DNA of 64,000 nt from Leptolyngbya sp. SIOISBB (GCA_010671905.1 JAAHII010000001.1:6534026-6598025); one strand, 5' to 3'. Positions 17,013 through 26,233 are shown, counted from the first letter of the stretch. Notes: generated by a model from the letters alone, not told the origin. Translations and numbers: made by a program.

Positions 17013-18491
17013 CTACTGTTGGCGGCGTCTTTCGGCTAGCTTTAAGACAATTTCACCATGCACAGCGCGGGTGAGCGGATAGAAGTAGCACAGCACCAAC
17101 GCACAGCAAAGTAGCGTTAGCGGCACTAACCCCATAAATGCCCGAATGGCCAGCAATGCCGAGTCAGGCTGAATTGCCTGCGCCGGGGGAAAGCCCGTTC
17201 CGTCTAACGAGGCCCCCAACACGAAGCGCCGCGCCACGATGCGAATGTCGGATTCTGCCAAAAAATTAGCGGCTTCGAGCGCCAGTCCGACCAAAAACAG
17301 GCCCCCTGCCAGCCCAAATTTTTGCAGTAGTGTCATGAACGAATAAAAAATGCCCTCGCGCCGCTTGCCGGTATTGAGTTCATCCAATTCAATGATGTCG
17401 GGCAGCATGGCCCAGGGCACCACGTAGGCCGTCGCCACGCCAAAACTCGCCCCGACACAGAGCGCATAGAGCAGCCCCGTTTGCCCCGGCTGCAAAAAGA
17501 ACAGGCCAATTTGCACCAGCAGCCACACCCCAATCCCGACAAAAAAGACCCCTTGCTTGCCCAGTCGGCGGCTCAGCAGATTGCACGGCCACATCATAAA
17601 AATCGCCGTGCCCTGTACCAACAGTGCGGGCAAAAAGTAGGAGTCTAGCCCCATCCAAAACGTGGCGTAGAAAGGGATGATGCTGGCGGTAATTTGCAGC
17701 GCCAGCCAGGCAAATAAATAGATACCCACCACATAGAGAAAGGCCCGATTGCGAAAAGCAATGCGGAGCTGCTCGAAAAACGGAATGTCGGCTTCTGCAG
17801 GGTCGGGCTTAGTTTGAGTCGCAATAGCGGTGCGTTGGGCTTGGGGATAGGTGCCAAACACGCACACTAGTAAAGGAACCACGGAGGCGATCGCACAAAT
17901 GCCCCCCAGTACGGTGTACTGCAGCGTTTCTTGTTCAATCACTGAGGTAACCACTAGTCCCAACGCCAGCGCCCCGATCGCCCCCAGCAGCGAAAACCCC
18001 AGGCGGAAGCTGTTGAGATCCGTCCGTTCGTCATAGTCCTGAGTCAGCTCTGCGGTCAGAGTCGCATAGGGCAGATTCGCGGTGGTGAAGAAGATCTGGA
18101 ACAGCACCGACGTCGCCACGTAATACCAAAACCGAAACCCAGAACTGCCCCCCGGCACCAGCCACATCAGAAAAAACGTGATGCCAAAAGGCAACGCGCT
18201 CAGCAAAATCCAGGGATAGCGGCGACCCCAACGAGTTTGAGTGCGATCGCTCAACACCCCCACGAGTGGATCATTAACTGCATCCCACACCTTGCTGATC
18301 AGCAGCACCGTACCCGCCGCCGCTGGGCGCAGGCCTGCCACATCGGTCAAAAAAATCAAAAAAGAGAACGCAATCAAGTTGGAGGTCATGCCCGCGCCCA
18401 TGTCTCCAGCGCCGTAAGCTAGCTTTGTCCATAAGGACAGCTTGGCCGGTGCCTCTGCTGGGTTAGCAGATTTCGCAAACTCATGGGTCAT
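17013..18491 (-). CDS. GPH-family sugar:cation symporter (MFS)
   Basis: A 492-residue transporter. The N-terminal KLAYGAGDMGAGMTSNLIAFSF, DAVNDPLVGVLSDRTQTRWGRRYPW and YATLTAELTQDYDERTDLNSFR are signatures of the glycoside-pentoside-hexuronide family (MelB/XylP), and LPDIIELDELNTGKRREG matches the second-half motif. Twelve membrane helices. Probable sugar or lysolipid substrate. Divergent from the phosphoribosyltransferase gene across about 90 bases. Confidence 0.88.
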   Translation of the reverse strand: MTHEFAKSANPAEAPAKLSLWTKLAYGAGDMGAGMTSNLIAFSFLIFLTDVAGLRPAAAGTVLLISKVWDAVNDPLVGVLSDRTQTRWGRRYPWILLSALPFGITFFLMWLVPGGSSGFRFWYYVATSVLFQIFFTTANLPYATLTAELTQDYDERTDLNSFRLGFSLLGAIGALALGLVVTSVIEQETLQYTVLGGICAIASVVPLLVCVFGTYPQAQRTAIATQTKPDPAEADIPFFEQLRIAFRNRAFLYVVGIYLFAWLALQITASIIPFYATFWMGLDSYFLPALLVQGTAIFMMWPCNLLSRRLGKQGVFFVGIGVWLLVQIGLFFLQPGQTGLLYALCVGASFGVATAYVVPWAMLPDIIELDELNTGKRREGIFYSFMTLLQKFGLAGGLFLVGLALEAANFLAESDIRIVARRFVLGASLDGTGFPPAQAIQPDSALLAIRAFMGLVPLTLLCCALVLCYFYPLTRAVHGEIVLKLAERRRQQ

Positions 18492-18582
18492 CGGTGCCCC
18501 TCATATCCATCGGTTGAGCCTATCAAGTTGTATCATGGCTCAATCTTGTTCTCATGCTGCTAGCGCTGTTGCAATCGCCATT

Positions 18583-19107
18583 ATGTCCGACCTTTATGTC
18601 ACGTGGGATGATTACCACGACCTGATTGAGAGTCTTGCTGTCCAGGTTTACCAGTCAGGCTGGGAGTTCAACCAAATCGTTTGCCTAGCCAAAGGGGGGC
18701 TACGGGTTGGCGATCTATTGTGCCGCATCTATGATGTGCCGCTCGCAATTTTGTCTACTGCTTCCTACGGCGGCAAAAATAATCAAAAGCGTGGCAAAAT
18801 CGTCTTTTCCAAAGACCTCACGATGACCACCGCCAACTTGGGCGATCGCGTTTTGGTCGTGGATGATTTGGTGGATTCGGGTACCACGTTAGAACGCAGC
18901 TTGCAATGGCTGCATCATCACTACGGCTTTTACATCGACGAAATTCGGACAGCGGTGCTCTGGCAAAAAGCCTGTTCTTCGGCCAAGCCCGACTACTATG
19001 GCCGCTACCTGGAAGACAGCCCGTGGATTCACCAACCCTTTGAAAAGTACGAGCGGATGCAAATTGCCGATCTTGTCGCCAGCCGCAAAGTGCCGGAAAG
19101 CGTTTAG
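18583..19107 (+). CDS. Phosphoribosyltransferase
   Basis: A 174-residue type I PRTase. The PRPP loop VLVVDDLVDSGTTLERSL is complete. MSDLYVTWDDYHDLIESLA is the usual start of this xanthine/hypoxanthine (Gpt-like) branch, so I start at 18583 rather than at the in-frame ATG at 18442 that overlaps the divergent gene's start. Purine salvage is likely. Confidence 0.85.
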   Translation: MSDLYVTWDDYHDLIESLAVQVYQSGWEFNQIVCLAKGGLRVGDLLCRIYDVPLAILSTASYGGKNNQKRGKIVFSKDLTMTTANLGDRVLVVDDLVDSGTTLERSLQWLHHHYGFYIDEIRTAVLWQKACSSAKPDYYGRYLEDSPWIHQPFEKYERMQIADLVASRKVPESV

Positions 19108-19258
19108 ACCTCAATTCTGCGATTAACGATTTGTCGGCAGCGATGAGAACCGATTTAGCGTTATGCAATGGTCGGGCAACGGCAGAGATTGCCTGAGCGA
19201 CGTAGGTGGCAACCAGTAAGACGTAGGTGGCAAATTAGTGCTTCCTGTGGTGCTTTGG

Positions 19259-19308
19259 GCTGCATCCCTTAAGTAGCGACTGAGCGATCGCTGCTTAAGG
19301 GATGCAGC
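19259..19308. repeat. 15 bp perfect inverted repeat
   Basis: GCTGCATCCCTTAAG/CTTAAGGGATGCAGC, extended inside by AGCG/CGCT. Abuts R1 copy 4, as the hairpin at 7042 abuts R1 copy 1. Confidence 0.75.
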
Positions 19309-19396
19309 TTGATCAGGTCACCCTGGATTGTTGAAAGTGTTTGCTGGCAGGCATTTCAATTCTGCATTCCGACCTCCACATTCCGCATTATGCTCT
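19306..19396 (-). repeat. Dispersed repeat R1, copy 4
   Basis: Reverse orientation: GCTTGATCAGGTCACCCTGG, GGCATTTCAATTCTGCATTC, then CACATTCCGCATTATGCT. Confidence 0.75.
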
Positions 19397-19784
19397 ACCG
19401 CCAGCCGTCGATCGGCCTCGTCATCCCTACCAGAAATTAGCCATACCGATTGCATAACACTAGACTTAGTGGCTGACTATTGCATACTTATCTCTACCTC
19501 AAAGCGAGCAACAAAAACCCTAGCTTGAACTTTGGTAGCCGCCCTAAAACACTGCCAATCGCGCTCAAACGTTTCGTCATAGGCACTTTGCGCACCGCAC
19601 AAAACTCTACAGAGGACATAACTTCCGCAGGTCCTTAGAGCCGGTCTACTGGTGATCAGTAATTTGCGCTGCATAATCGAATTTGAAATTCTGTAAATTA
19701 CGTAACATTTTCGTTTAAATTCATGGATTATGCAACTTCAATGGTTATTGTATAAGGGTACACAAAAAAGTTCGGGTTGAAGTT
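19397..19784. other. 388 bp intergenic region upstream of the RHH-like gene
   Basis: Short ORFs only. Contains GCATAATC (19671) facing GATTATGC (19727), an 8-base inverted pair about 60 bases before the next start, possibly the operator of its ribbon-helix-helix protein. Confidence 0.35.
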
Positions 19785-20282
19785 GTGAGCAAACGAGTCA
19801 CCATTGCCGTTCCAGAGGTGTTGTTCGAGCGATTGCAACCCGTCAAAAATCACCTCAACATATCTGCGATTTGCCAGGAGGCTTTAGACATGGCTGTTAC
19901 TTATGAAGAAATCAAACAACAATCGATGTCCGATGAGGACCTTGTTGATCGGCTCCGCACAGAGAAGCAAGTTTTGCTCAAAAAGGTGCAGCAAGAAGGC
20001 TATGAGTTGGGCGTGCGCTCGGCTTCTCGGTTGTCTTACCGCGACTTTCATCATTTCAGTCGGGTGCAGCCGCTAGCCGCTAGCTTTGATGAAGATGTGC
20101 TGGAATATCTCTGGGATTATCTCGATCAGCGCGGCTATCCCCAAGCGGCTCGTACCCACGATGCTGATTTTGCCCACTTGTTGGAAGTCAGTTCCCAATC
20201 TCGGATTCTCTTTTGTCAGGGATGGATCGATGGCGTGCTCTCCATCTGGGAAGTGATCAAAGACGAGGTTGAAGCTGAATAA
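19785..20282 (+). CDS. Ribbon-helix-helix-like protein with C-terminal unknown domain
   Basis: A 165-residue protein starting GTG. Residues 1-50 (VTIAVPEVLFERLQPVKNHL, ISAICQEALDMAV) resemble a CopG/MetJ ribbon-helix-helix DNA-binding unit. The remainder is acidic with a Trp/Tyr-rich block (YLWDYLDQRGYP) and no known domain. A transcription factor or orphan antitoxin is possible. No toxin-like partner is adjacent. Lower confidence in function than in being a gene. Confidence 0.65.
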   Translation: MSKRVTIAVPEVLFERLQPVKNHLNISAICQEALDMAVTYEEIKQQSMSDEDLVDRLRTEKQVLLKKVQQEGYELGVRSASRLSYRDFHHFSRVQPLAASFDEDVLEYLWDYLDQRGYPQAARTHDADFAHLLEVSSQSRILFCQGWIDGVLSIWEVIKDEVEAE

Positions 20283-20520
20283 AGGAGTCAGTCACTATTT
20301 AAACCTCAGCCAGATTCAGCGGTGGAGTTTTGCCCCTTGGCCTCACCTCACCGCCTGCGGCACCTCTCCTTCTCAAGGCTGCCGCTTATACACATCTCTA
20401 GAGCTCAGCGCAAATGGCAGATCCCCCGCTGTCGCTGCCCCCTAAAGCCCTGCGGGCATGGCTGCGCTAGAAGAAGGGGGCTCTATCCGATTCAAACTGG
20501 GATTTCCCCCTTTTTAAGGG

Positions 20521-21695
20521 TAGGGCTGATTCATTGTAGTGAGAGTAAAACCTTGTCGAGGCGGTTGGCAAAATGGCGTTTCGCGGCTGCCACCGAATCG
20601 ATGCCCACGCGTCGGGCAGCAGAGATAAAGAAGTTGCGAATGGTGGAATAGTTGGCGGGACCCTGCCCGCTGCGCTGAGGGGCGCGGTCTTCGCCCAGGA
20701 CAACATCCTTGGGCCAATGCAACCGATTCTCAATTGACCAATGTCCTTGCACGCCTTCTAGAAAGGCCTCAGCCGATAAGGCCAAATCAGAGATGTAGTA
20801 GTGCGTTTGGGCAAAGGGCTGATCGTCTCGATACCCCCAGCGCTCGACACACAGCCAGCGGCGCAGTCCAGGCCATTGGGTCGGCCAATCCCCCAGATGT
20901 TCGTACACCGAAACCCGTCGATGCACCCAGCGACCATGGCTGCGCTCTTGACGCTGAGCGACGTCGCAGGGCCTCGGCTCAGGCGCTTCACTAGCTGCCA
21001 CTAGCCAAGCGAATAGGGTCGGCTGATGGGCTTTAACGCACAGCAGATAGTGCGCCTGTTGCTGATGCAACAGCATGACTGTTTTTGTGACAGTGCAAAG
21101 CATCGGCAGTGACCACCGTATCCTTCAGCTCAAGGGTAGCGAGCAGTTGCTGTACCAGGTGTTGCTCGCTGGTGTGTTTATTTTCCATCGGTTGACTATG
21201 CAGCACCAGGCCGCGCTGATGGCTGAAGAGACTCACCAGCATGACGAAGTTCTGCTGCGCCGTGTCATAGTCGCGAAGACTGCCTTTGATACTTTTGCCA
21301 TCCACTGCCAACCATTCCCCGGCTTGCCGGCCGAAGGTCTGCTGCGCCCACTGATTAAAGACGTTGGCAAACACTGTGAAGTCTAGGGTGACGAGGATCC
21401 GACGAAAGGTCGAGTAAGAGGGCATCCGCTTCGGGACCGGCACCGCCAACTGACGACACAGTTCGGCCCCGTATTCCTGGGCAAAGGTTTCCAAAGGACG
21501 ACTCCCCCAGTAGCCGCACATCGCACCACTAATCATCAACAGCAATACGAACCACAACTCATGGCGTAACCCACGCAGATGACGAAAGTCCGGTACCGCT
21601 TGCAGCAGGGTCAGCAAGTACATAGTCGGTTCAGCCTCCAGCAAAAAGCGCTAATTCCTAGCATGCTTTTTCTTTTGCCGTATGAATCAACCCTG
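20521..21695 (-). mobile_element. ISAs1-family insertion sequence, 1175 bp
   Basis: Ends are imperfect inverted repeats (TAGGGCTGATTCATT at left; CAGGGTTGATTCATA reading in from the right). It is flanked by an 11-base direct repeat CTTTTTAAGGG (20510-20520 and 21696-21706), a target-site duplication close to the 8-10 bases known for the family. Inserted inside MITE R2. Confidence 0.85.
20531..21644 (-). pseudogene. ISAs1-family transposase, frameshifted
   Basis: First frame (21644 leftward) gives LLTLLQAVPDFRHLRGLRHE, LAVDGKSIKGS and VVTADALHC; the second frame gives HQQQAHYLLCVKAHQPTL, ENRLHWPKDVVLGEDR and RNFFISAARR. Joined they make about 370 residues, the normal family length, with the DDE residues in VDGKS, TADALH and the EN-HW motif. 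The break is at an A5 run (21082-21086 as T5 on the plus strand); removing one base restores the frame. Either a real indel or a homopolymer error. Confidence 0.88.
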
Positions 21696-21800
21696 CTTTT
21701 TAAGGGGGATGAAGGGGGATCCAAGCTCAGGCGTCTTCTAAAGAATGACTTATGTATAAGCCGTAGCCTTAGTAAGGAGAGGCTTAACTAGACTCTGGTT

Positions 21801-21846
21801 CCTCTCCTAAGCCCTCCGGGCAGGCTTCGCCAAAGGCCAGGAGAGG
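21801..21846. repeat. Inverted repeat CCTCTCCT/AGGAGAGG
   Basis: Stem of 8 bases around a Pro/Gly-like GC-rich loop (CCCTCCGGGCAGGCTTCGCC). Similar CCTCTCCTT-type stems flank both R2 copies. Confidence 0.5.
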
Positions 21847-21921
21847 AGAGGTTTTACCGATCAGAACACCTCCAGTTTTCAACTTAGATTGCGGTTTAGG
21901 AGCATCGTAGCTAGGCGATCT

Positions 21922-21957
21922 CCCTCGTAGATAGCTGTAATGCAGTGACTACGAGGG
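21922..21957. repeat. 9 bp inverted repeat CCCTCGTAG/CTACGAGGG
   Basis: Stem with an 18-base loop in the gap before the EamA gene's 3' end. No T tract. Confidence 0.5.
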
Positions 21958-22085
21958 CGAGCCTTTTTGAAGGCTTTAGTCGGTTGCATTAATTCAGAGC
22001 GCCCCCTTGCCGAAACGTGAATGCAGCGCCGATCCAGTAATTGGGATGGTCAAAAAGCGATCGCTTCACGCCACTCCAGCGATCG

Positions 22086-22974
22086 CTACGGTTCAGTGGC
22101 TAACCGAGTTGTACGAGCAGCGGTCACCTTTTGCCCCAGCAAAACACTGGTAAAGATAATTGCCATGCCACCAAGTTGCAGGGGCGTCAACGCTTGATGG
22201 AGCCAGAAAAATCCCAGTAGGGGTGGCCATGACTGGACTCAGCAATCCCAAGTAAGAAACAGCTGTCGCGGAAAGCCGTCCAATGCCACGAAACCACAGC
22301 AGGTAAGCCAGTCCAGTCCCCACGGTGCCGAGATAGATGAGGCCTTGCAGGTTGGTCGGCGTTAATTCAGTAAAGGGGCCTTCCACAATGAGGGCAACGG
22401 GGAGCAAGAGCGCGCCGCCCACCATCAGTTGCCAGGCGGTAAAGACCAACAGCGAGACGGGTGGCCGCCAGCGTTTAACCAGCACGGTACCGAGGCCCAT
22501 GGCGGCTGCCCCCGCTAGGGCCGCGAGAATGCCCCAAAGATCAAGCTGGGCCGATGGGCCGAGGACGAGCAGGGCAATGCCCACGAAACCAGCGATCGCT
22601 AGAGGCATCGTCCCTTTGGCAGGCTTTTCCTGCAAAATCAACCAGGAGAATAAGGCTACTAACAAGGGCTGAATCGCCCCCGCCGTGGCCGCCACGCCCC
22701 CTGGTAGACGATAGGCCGCGACAAATAATAAGGCTTGAAAAACGCCGATATTGAGTGCGCCGAGAATTAAGATGCGCCCCCACCAGATGCCTTGGGGCAG
22801 TTTTCTGAGCGCCAAGGTGAGCAAGAGACCAATGGGCAGCGATCTCAATGCCGCCACCAGTAGCGGATGCCCCGGCGGCAAAAACTCTGTCGCCACAATG
22901 TAGGTGGTACCCCAGGCCAAGGGAGCCAGGGCGGTTAGCGCGATATCTTCTAACTGAGTCGTGGAGGATTTCAT
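22086..22974 (-). pseudogene. EamA/DMT-family transporter with C-terminal frameshift
   Basis: Ten-helix drug/metabolite transporter; the first 240 or so residues are normal (LAPLAWGTTYIVATEFLPPG, ALRSLPIGLLL, GGVAATAGAIQPLLVALFSW, the second EamA repeat, AVSYLGLLSPVMAT). The annotated frame then gives a hydrophilic PTGIFLAPSSVDAPATWW tail ending at 22093. Dropping one base from the G4 run at 22220-22223 restores LLGFFWLHQALTPLQLGGMA then IIFTSVLLGQKVTAA, the expected tenth helix, ending at 22086 (295 residues). Real mutation or consensus error. Confidence 0.8.
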
Positions 22975-22997
22975 GATGGGGGTAGCCGAGTAGAGAA

Positions 22998-23414
22998 TTA
23001 TTCAGGGGCAGGCAATGTCGCCTGCGGCAGTTCCGTAAATTCGAGGACGTTTAAGTCAGGGTCACGAATGAAAATCGATGTTTTGCCATCCCCAAACGTG
23101 ATGGGGCCTTCGGTGATGGGAATATGGTGATCCTCTAAAAAAGTCTTGGCGGCAGCCACCGATGCCACTGCGATCGCGTAGTGGGTGTAGCCGGGATACC
23201 GTTCGGCGACGTCCATCAGAATGTTGCGTCGGTCATGGTGACAATCACCGCTGGCAATCAGATTAATCTCAATGCCGCTGGGGTGCTTAACGACAAAAAC
23301 TTGCTCCTTTTCATCGCGGCGAATGATTTGGAAGCCCAGGGTTTGATAAAACTGCATGGATTGATTCACATCCATGACTCGCAGGCCAATGTGGTCGAGT
23401 TTTGTGATCTGCAT
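22998..23414 (-). CDS. VOC-family (glyoxalase-like) protein
   Basis: A 138-residue protein with two beta-alpha-beta-beta-beta modules. KLDHIGLRVMDVNQSMQFYQ starts the first; HYAIAVASVAAAKTFLEDH starts the second. Metal ligand candidates are H8 and E56 (GIEINLI), H in THYAIAV and E in NVLEFTE. Dioxygenase, lyase or antibiotic-binding activity cannot be told apart. 23 bases separate it from the EamA start, so the pair is probably an operon. Confidence 0.85.
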   Translation of the reverse strand: MQITKLDHIGLRVMDVNQSMQFYQTLGFQIIRRDEKEQVFVVKHPSGIEINLIASGDCHHDRRNILMDVAERYPGYTHYAIAVASVAAAKTFLEDHHIPITEGPITFGDGKTSIFIRDPDLNVLEFTELPQATLPAPE

Positions 23415-23509
23415 AAATTTTTCGGGGTTCTTGATTGCTGAGCGATCGCGCTCCTAGTCTCTAGGGACTGTCATCTTTTTGCGGCTGCATTCTTTTGCGG
23501 CAAAGCGAT

Positions 23510-23702
23510 CAGCCCCTAGCTAACACAAGTTTGGGTTAAGCGAAAACCCGTTACTTTCCCCTCCGCTGGCGGGACTAATGGGGTGGGTAAGCCACCGTCA
23601 AGCCCTCCTCGTCCTGCTGCCACCCCTCTGCTGGAGGAGATTTGGCTCTCTGGCTATTCTGATAATCCTTATCCCGAACTCAGGGTAGCTAGGGGCTTAG
23701 GG
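23510..23702. mobile_element. Possible MITE with about 30 bp imperfect inverted ends
   Basis: Left end CAGCCCCTAGCTAACACAAG then TTTGGGTTAAG; the right end read on the reverse strand is AAGCCCCTAGCTACCCTGAG then TTCGGGATAAG. About 193 bp, non-coding. No second copy in the window, so this rests on the ends alone. Confidence 0.5.
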
Positions 23703-23757
23703 TGGGGCGCGATCATGTCCGTCGTCAACGCGTTCTAGATTGAACGGATGATGCGTC

Positions 23758-24111
23758 CTAGAGTGCCGACACGTCGGCATAAATCAGATAGTTGACGATG
23801 CGATCGCACTGCAGCTTCAGAATCGTGGCAAACGGTACCGAAAATTGACTGCCATCTAGCCGGGTATAGTTCACCTGCCCGTTGCAGATTAAGTCGTCCC
23901 CTGCCCCCCAGACTTGATCAATCTGGTGCGACATGTCAGCAATGCTCTGAAAGAAGCTGGCATTCGCGGCCAAGACCGCATCTTTGCCTTTGAGGGGTTG
24001 GGCATTCGCAAACCGAAAGCTCACATCATCAGCGAGAAAGTGAGCCAGATCGGCGACGCTGCGGGCATCCACGCTGTTGTAGAGCTGCGTGGCAAATTCA
24101 ACTGGGTTCAT
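23758..24111 (-). CDS. NTF2-like (SnoaL-type) protein
   Basis: A 117-residue single-domain alpha-beta cone: MNPVEFATQLYNSVDARSVA, DDVSFRFANAQPLKGKDAVL, then four strands (HQIDQVWGAGDDLICNGQVN, YTRLDGSQFSVPFATILKL) and IVNYLIYADVS. I start at the ATG 24111 (an upstream ATG at 24159 adds a poor leader). Ligand or enzyme activity unknown. Divergent from marR across two palindromes, so likely under its control. Confidence 0.8.
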   Translation of the reverse strand: MNPVEFATQLYNSVDARSVADLAHFLADDVSFRFANAQPLKGKDAVLAANASFFQSIADMSHQIDQVWGAGDDLICNGQVNYTRLDGSQFSVPFATILKLQCDRIVNYLIYADVSAL

Positions 24112-24174
24112 GGGGCCTCCTATTGAGTCGTTGAGCGAGCGCAAGAGAGGATTAAGCATCCTCTTGAAAATTAA

Positions 24175-24229
24175 CTTGATATCAAGATACTTAAAATAAA
24201 GATGAATGTCAAGACTCTTGATATCGAGA
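24175..24229. promoter_or_regulatory. Tandem MarR-type operators
   Basis: CTTGATATCAAG (24175-24186, perfect palindrome) and TCTTGATATCGAGA (24216-24229), 41 bases apart, in the 130-base gap between the divergent NTF2-like and marR genes. The second lies 13 bases before the marR ATG. Fits autorepression and repression of the NTF2-like gene. Confidence 0.7.
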
Positions 24230-24241
24230 TATCATGTCGTT

Positions 24242-24745
24242 ATGACTCAAGATCGCATCGACAAAATTTTGGCCCAGTGGCGGCAAGAAGCCCCCGACCT
24301 AGAGGCGTCCTCCCTGGAAGTGGTTGGGCGCATCTTGCGGCTCGCTCGCCTGATCGAAAAGCACCGCGAGGCCGTATTAGCCGACTTTGACCTAAATCTT
24401 TGGTCCTTTGATATGTTGGCGACGTTGCGCCGCCAAGGCTCTCCCTATCGGCTCAAGCCCACGGAACTCTATGGCCTACTGATGTTGTCTTCTGGCGCGA
24501 TGACTAACCGTATCGATCGCCTTGAAAAAGAGGGCTTAGTTACACGGTTGCGAGACCCGGAGGATCGGCGCGGCATCCGGGTGCAACTCACGAGTCAGGG
24601 CATGGAACTAGTAGATGCGGTCATGCCGGTCTTGTTCGAGCAGGAAAATCGGCTGTTAGCAGCGTTGAGTCAATCGGAAACCCAAACGCTGGTTGGCCTG
24701 TTACGCCAGTTTTTAATCACCCTGGACAGTGAAAATCTTGCTTGA
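24242..24745 (+). CDS. MarR-family transcriptional regulator
   Basis: A 167-residue winged-helix repressor. DNA-recognition helix and wing: YRLKPTELYGLLMLSSGAMT, NRIDRLEKEGLVTRLRDPEDRRGIRVQLT. Helices at both ends for dimerisation. Start at 24242 ATG; the in-frame ATG at 24206 would run through the second operator. Its 3' end is the origin of the duplicated relic at 26234. Confidence 0.88.
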   Translation: MTQDRIDKILAQWRQEAPDLEASSLEVVGRILRLARLIEKHREAVLADFDLNLWSFDMLATLRRQGSPYRLKPTELYGLLMLSSGAMTNRIDRLEKEGLVTRLRDPEDRRGIRVQLTSQGMELVDAVMPVLFEQENRLLAALSQSETQTLVGLLRQFLITLDSENLA

Positions 24746-24778
24746 GACGTGGACTCCAGATTGAGCCAAAACTTGTGA
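24746..24778 (-). pseudogene. 3' relic of a dehydrogenase gene next to marR
   Basis: After the marR stop the sequence GACGTGGACTCCAGATTGAG then CCAAAACTTG is the reverse complement of the last codons of a LAQFGVKV-ending gene. The same end is intact in the dehydrogenase at 26352. It is cut by R1 copy 5. Confidence 0.65.
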
Positions 24779-24912
24779 TTTAGCAGAATGCGGAATGCGG
24801 AGGTCGGAATGCGGAGGTCGGAATGCGGAGGTCGGAATGCGGAGTTGTAAGACGCGCTAGAAAGCGGTTTCAAAACTCTAGGGTATCTTGATCAAACTGC
24901 GGCTTGCTATAT
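24779..24912 (+). repeat. Dispersed repeat R1, copy 5 (expanded)
   Basis: TTAGCAGAATGCGGAATGCG at left, then three tandem AGGTCGGAATGCGG units, ending ATCAAACTGCGGCTTGCTAT. At 134 bp the longest copy; shows that the inner unit varies in number. Confidence 0.8.
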
Positions 24913-24919
24913 AGGTCGA

Positions 24920-25301
24920 CTAAGCCTCCAAATCCTGACCGACTATGATGCGATGTCCATCGATCGTCCTAATGCCAAACTCTCGCATGCCCCATGATTC
25001 CCTTTTTAGGGGGTTGATGAGGTCTGCCCCCCTTGAGACCACAAAATCGAAATAGGTATCGACATCGTCAACGACCAAGTATCCGAAATAAGCGTGGGTC
25101 CCTAGCTCACTGGGCTGAATGGCCTCAGGGCAATGCCAGGCCATAATGCGGCAGGTGCCTTTGACAAACATTCACCATCCCGGATCACCCATCTCGTGAA
25201 TAGAAAATTCTAAAATATCTCGGTAATAGGCAGCTGAAATAGGCAACTGATTTTTCGAGATCGAAGACTGCCAGAACAAATATTGTCTTTTAAACGGCCA
25301 T
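24920..25301 (-). pseudogene. VOC-family gene, decayed
   Basis: Reading from ATG 25301: MAV, stop, KTIFVLAVFDLEKSVAYF, a small duplication of GCCTATT that shifts the frame, YYRDILEFSIHEMGDPGW, a TGA stop, then the open part MFVKGTCRIMAWHCPEAIQP, GTHAYFGYLVVDDVDTYFDF and IRTIDGHRIIVGQD. Restored, it is a normal VOC protein of about 125 residues. Two stops plus a frameshift mean a real pseudogene. Neighbour of an intact VOC gene. Confidence 0.75.
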
Positions 25302-25347
25302 GCTTCTAATCGGGTGACTACTCGCTAAGCATTAGGAATCGACATAG

Positions 25348-25740
25348 TTAACCAGCATCTTGGCCAAAGGTCAACATGTGGCCATCCGGATCTTGGATAC
25401 TAAATTCTCGCATCCCATAAAAGGTGGTTTCTAAAGGCGTACCTTGGTAGCCATTTTTAATTAAGTGTTGATAAAGTGATTCGACATCATCTAGATAGAA
25501 ATAGAAAACTGTCGGCCAACGAGTATCTTGATTGGGGTTGATATCTCTAGCCAAGTTTAAATCGGTTCCTGTCTCCGAAAGCATCAGTTCAGCATTACCA
25601 GATCGAATCGTTCCCCAGCGCCATTCTTTTAGTGCGTCTCTAGGACTGACTAATTTAAAATTCAAGGCTGTTTCGTAGAAGGCCAGACTGGCCTCAAGAT
25701 TAGAGACATTGAGCATTGGAGTAAGCTGAGTTAGTGTCAT
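25348..25740 (-). CDS. VOC-family protein (bleomycin-resistance-like)
   Basis: A 130-residue protein: LTPMLNVSNLEASLAFYETA, then GNAELMLSETG and VFYFYLDDVESLYQHLI, ending EFSIQDPDGHMLTFGQD. Lower G+C than its neighbours. The two modules are complete. Ligand unknown. It looks like the functional relative of the decayed copy downstream. Confidence 0.82.
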   Translation of the reverse strand: MTLTQLTPMLNVSNLEASLAFYETALNFKLVSPRDALKEWRWGTIRSGNAELMLSETGTDLNLARDINPNQDTRWPTVFYFYLDDVESLYQHLIKNGYQGTPLETTFYGMREFSIQDPDGHMLTFGQDAG

Positions 25741-26200
25741 GATTAAAGTCTAGTAAACAGGCTTGCGACAGGATACTAAGGTAAGGTTACGCCATCCCAT
25801 TCATGATTAGTATCAGAAAAAAGACCACGCTATTCCTTTCTCCCCATCCACATCGAACAGCGCCCAATCAATCACCAGAGACTTTGGCTCGCCATGCTGC
25901 GAGCCCTCCAGTTAGTTGTTTTTTACAGTCCAATTTTCTCAGATGAATTCTGCCATGTTATTTTCTGACTGAGATAAAACTGATTAAATTTACCCTTTAG
26001 CATAGGACTAAACTGTGTTGCAAGTCAGTAATTGTTTGGGCAGTAATAATGGATTTGCTAAGATGTATTTTCTATCAAAACTAAAAAATAAGTTCTACTC
26101 AAATAAAGATTTAAATCAACTAAGTGAGAATGAATTTATTTTCTTGATTCTTGAATAAATCCCTTTGTCTTTATCTCGATAGAGGCTGTTTCAGGAAAGA
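25741..26200. other. A+T-rich intergenic stretch
   Basis: About 460 bases, no ORF or hairpin that I can support. It separates two relics of the marR/dehydrogenase duplication, so it is probably acquired or decayed sequence. Confidence 0.4.
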
Positions 26201-26233
26201 TGAATTCAAAAAAAAATCTAGTTGTTGAAGCTG

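Larger units (their letters stand above)
20375..21770. mobile_element. MITE R2, copy 1, interrupted by an ISAs1-type IS
   Basis: Outer ends are inverted: AAGGCTGCCGCTTATACACA at 20375 and, on the reverse strand from 21770, AAGGCTACGGCTTATACATA. Removing the IS and one target duplication leaves 210 bp, identical in length and closely matching the intact copy at 46893. No coding capacity of its own. Confidence 0.8.
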
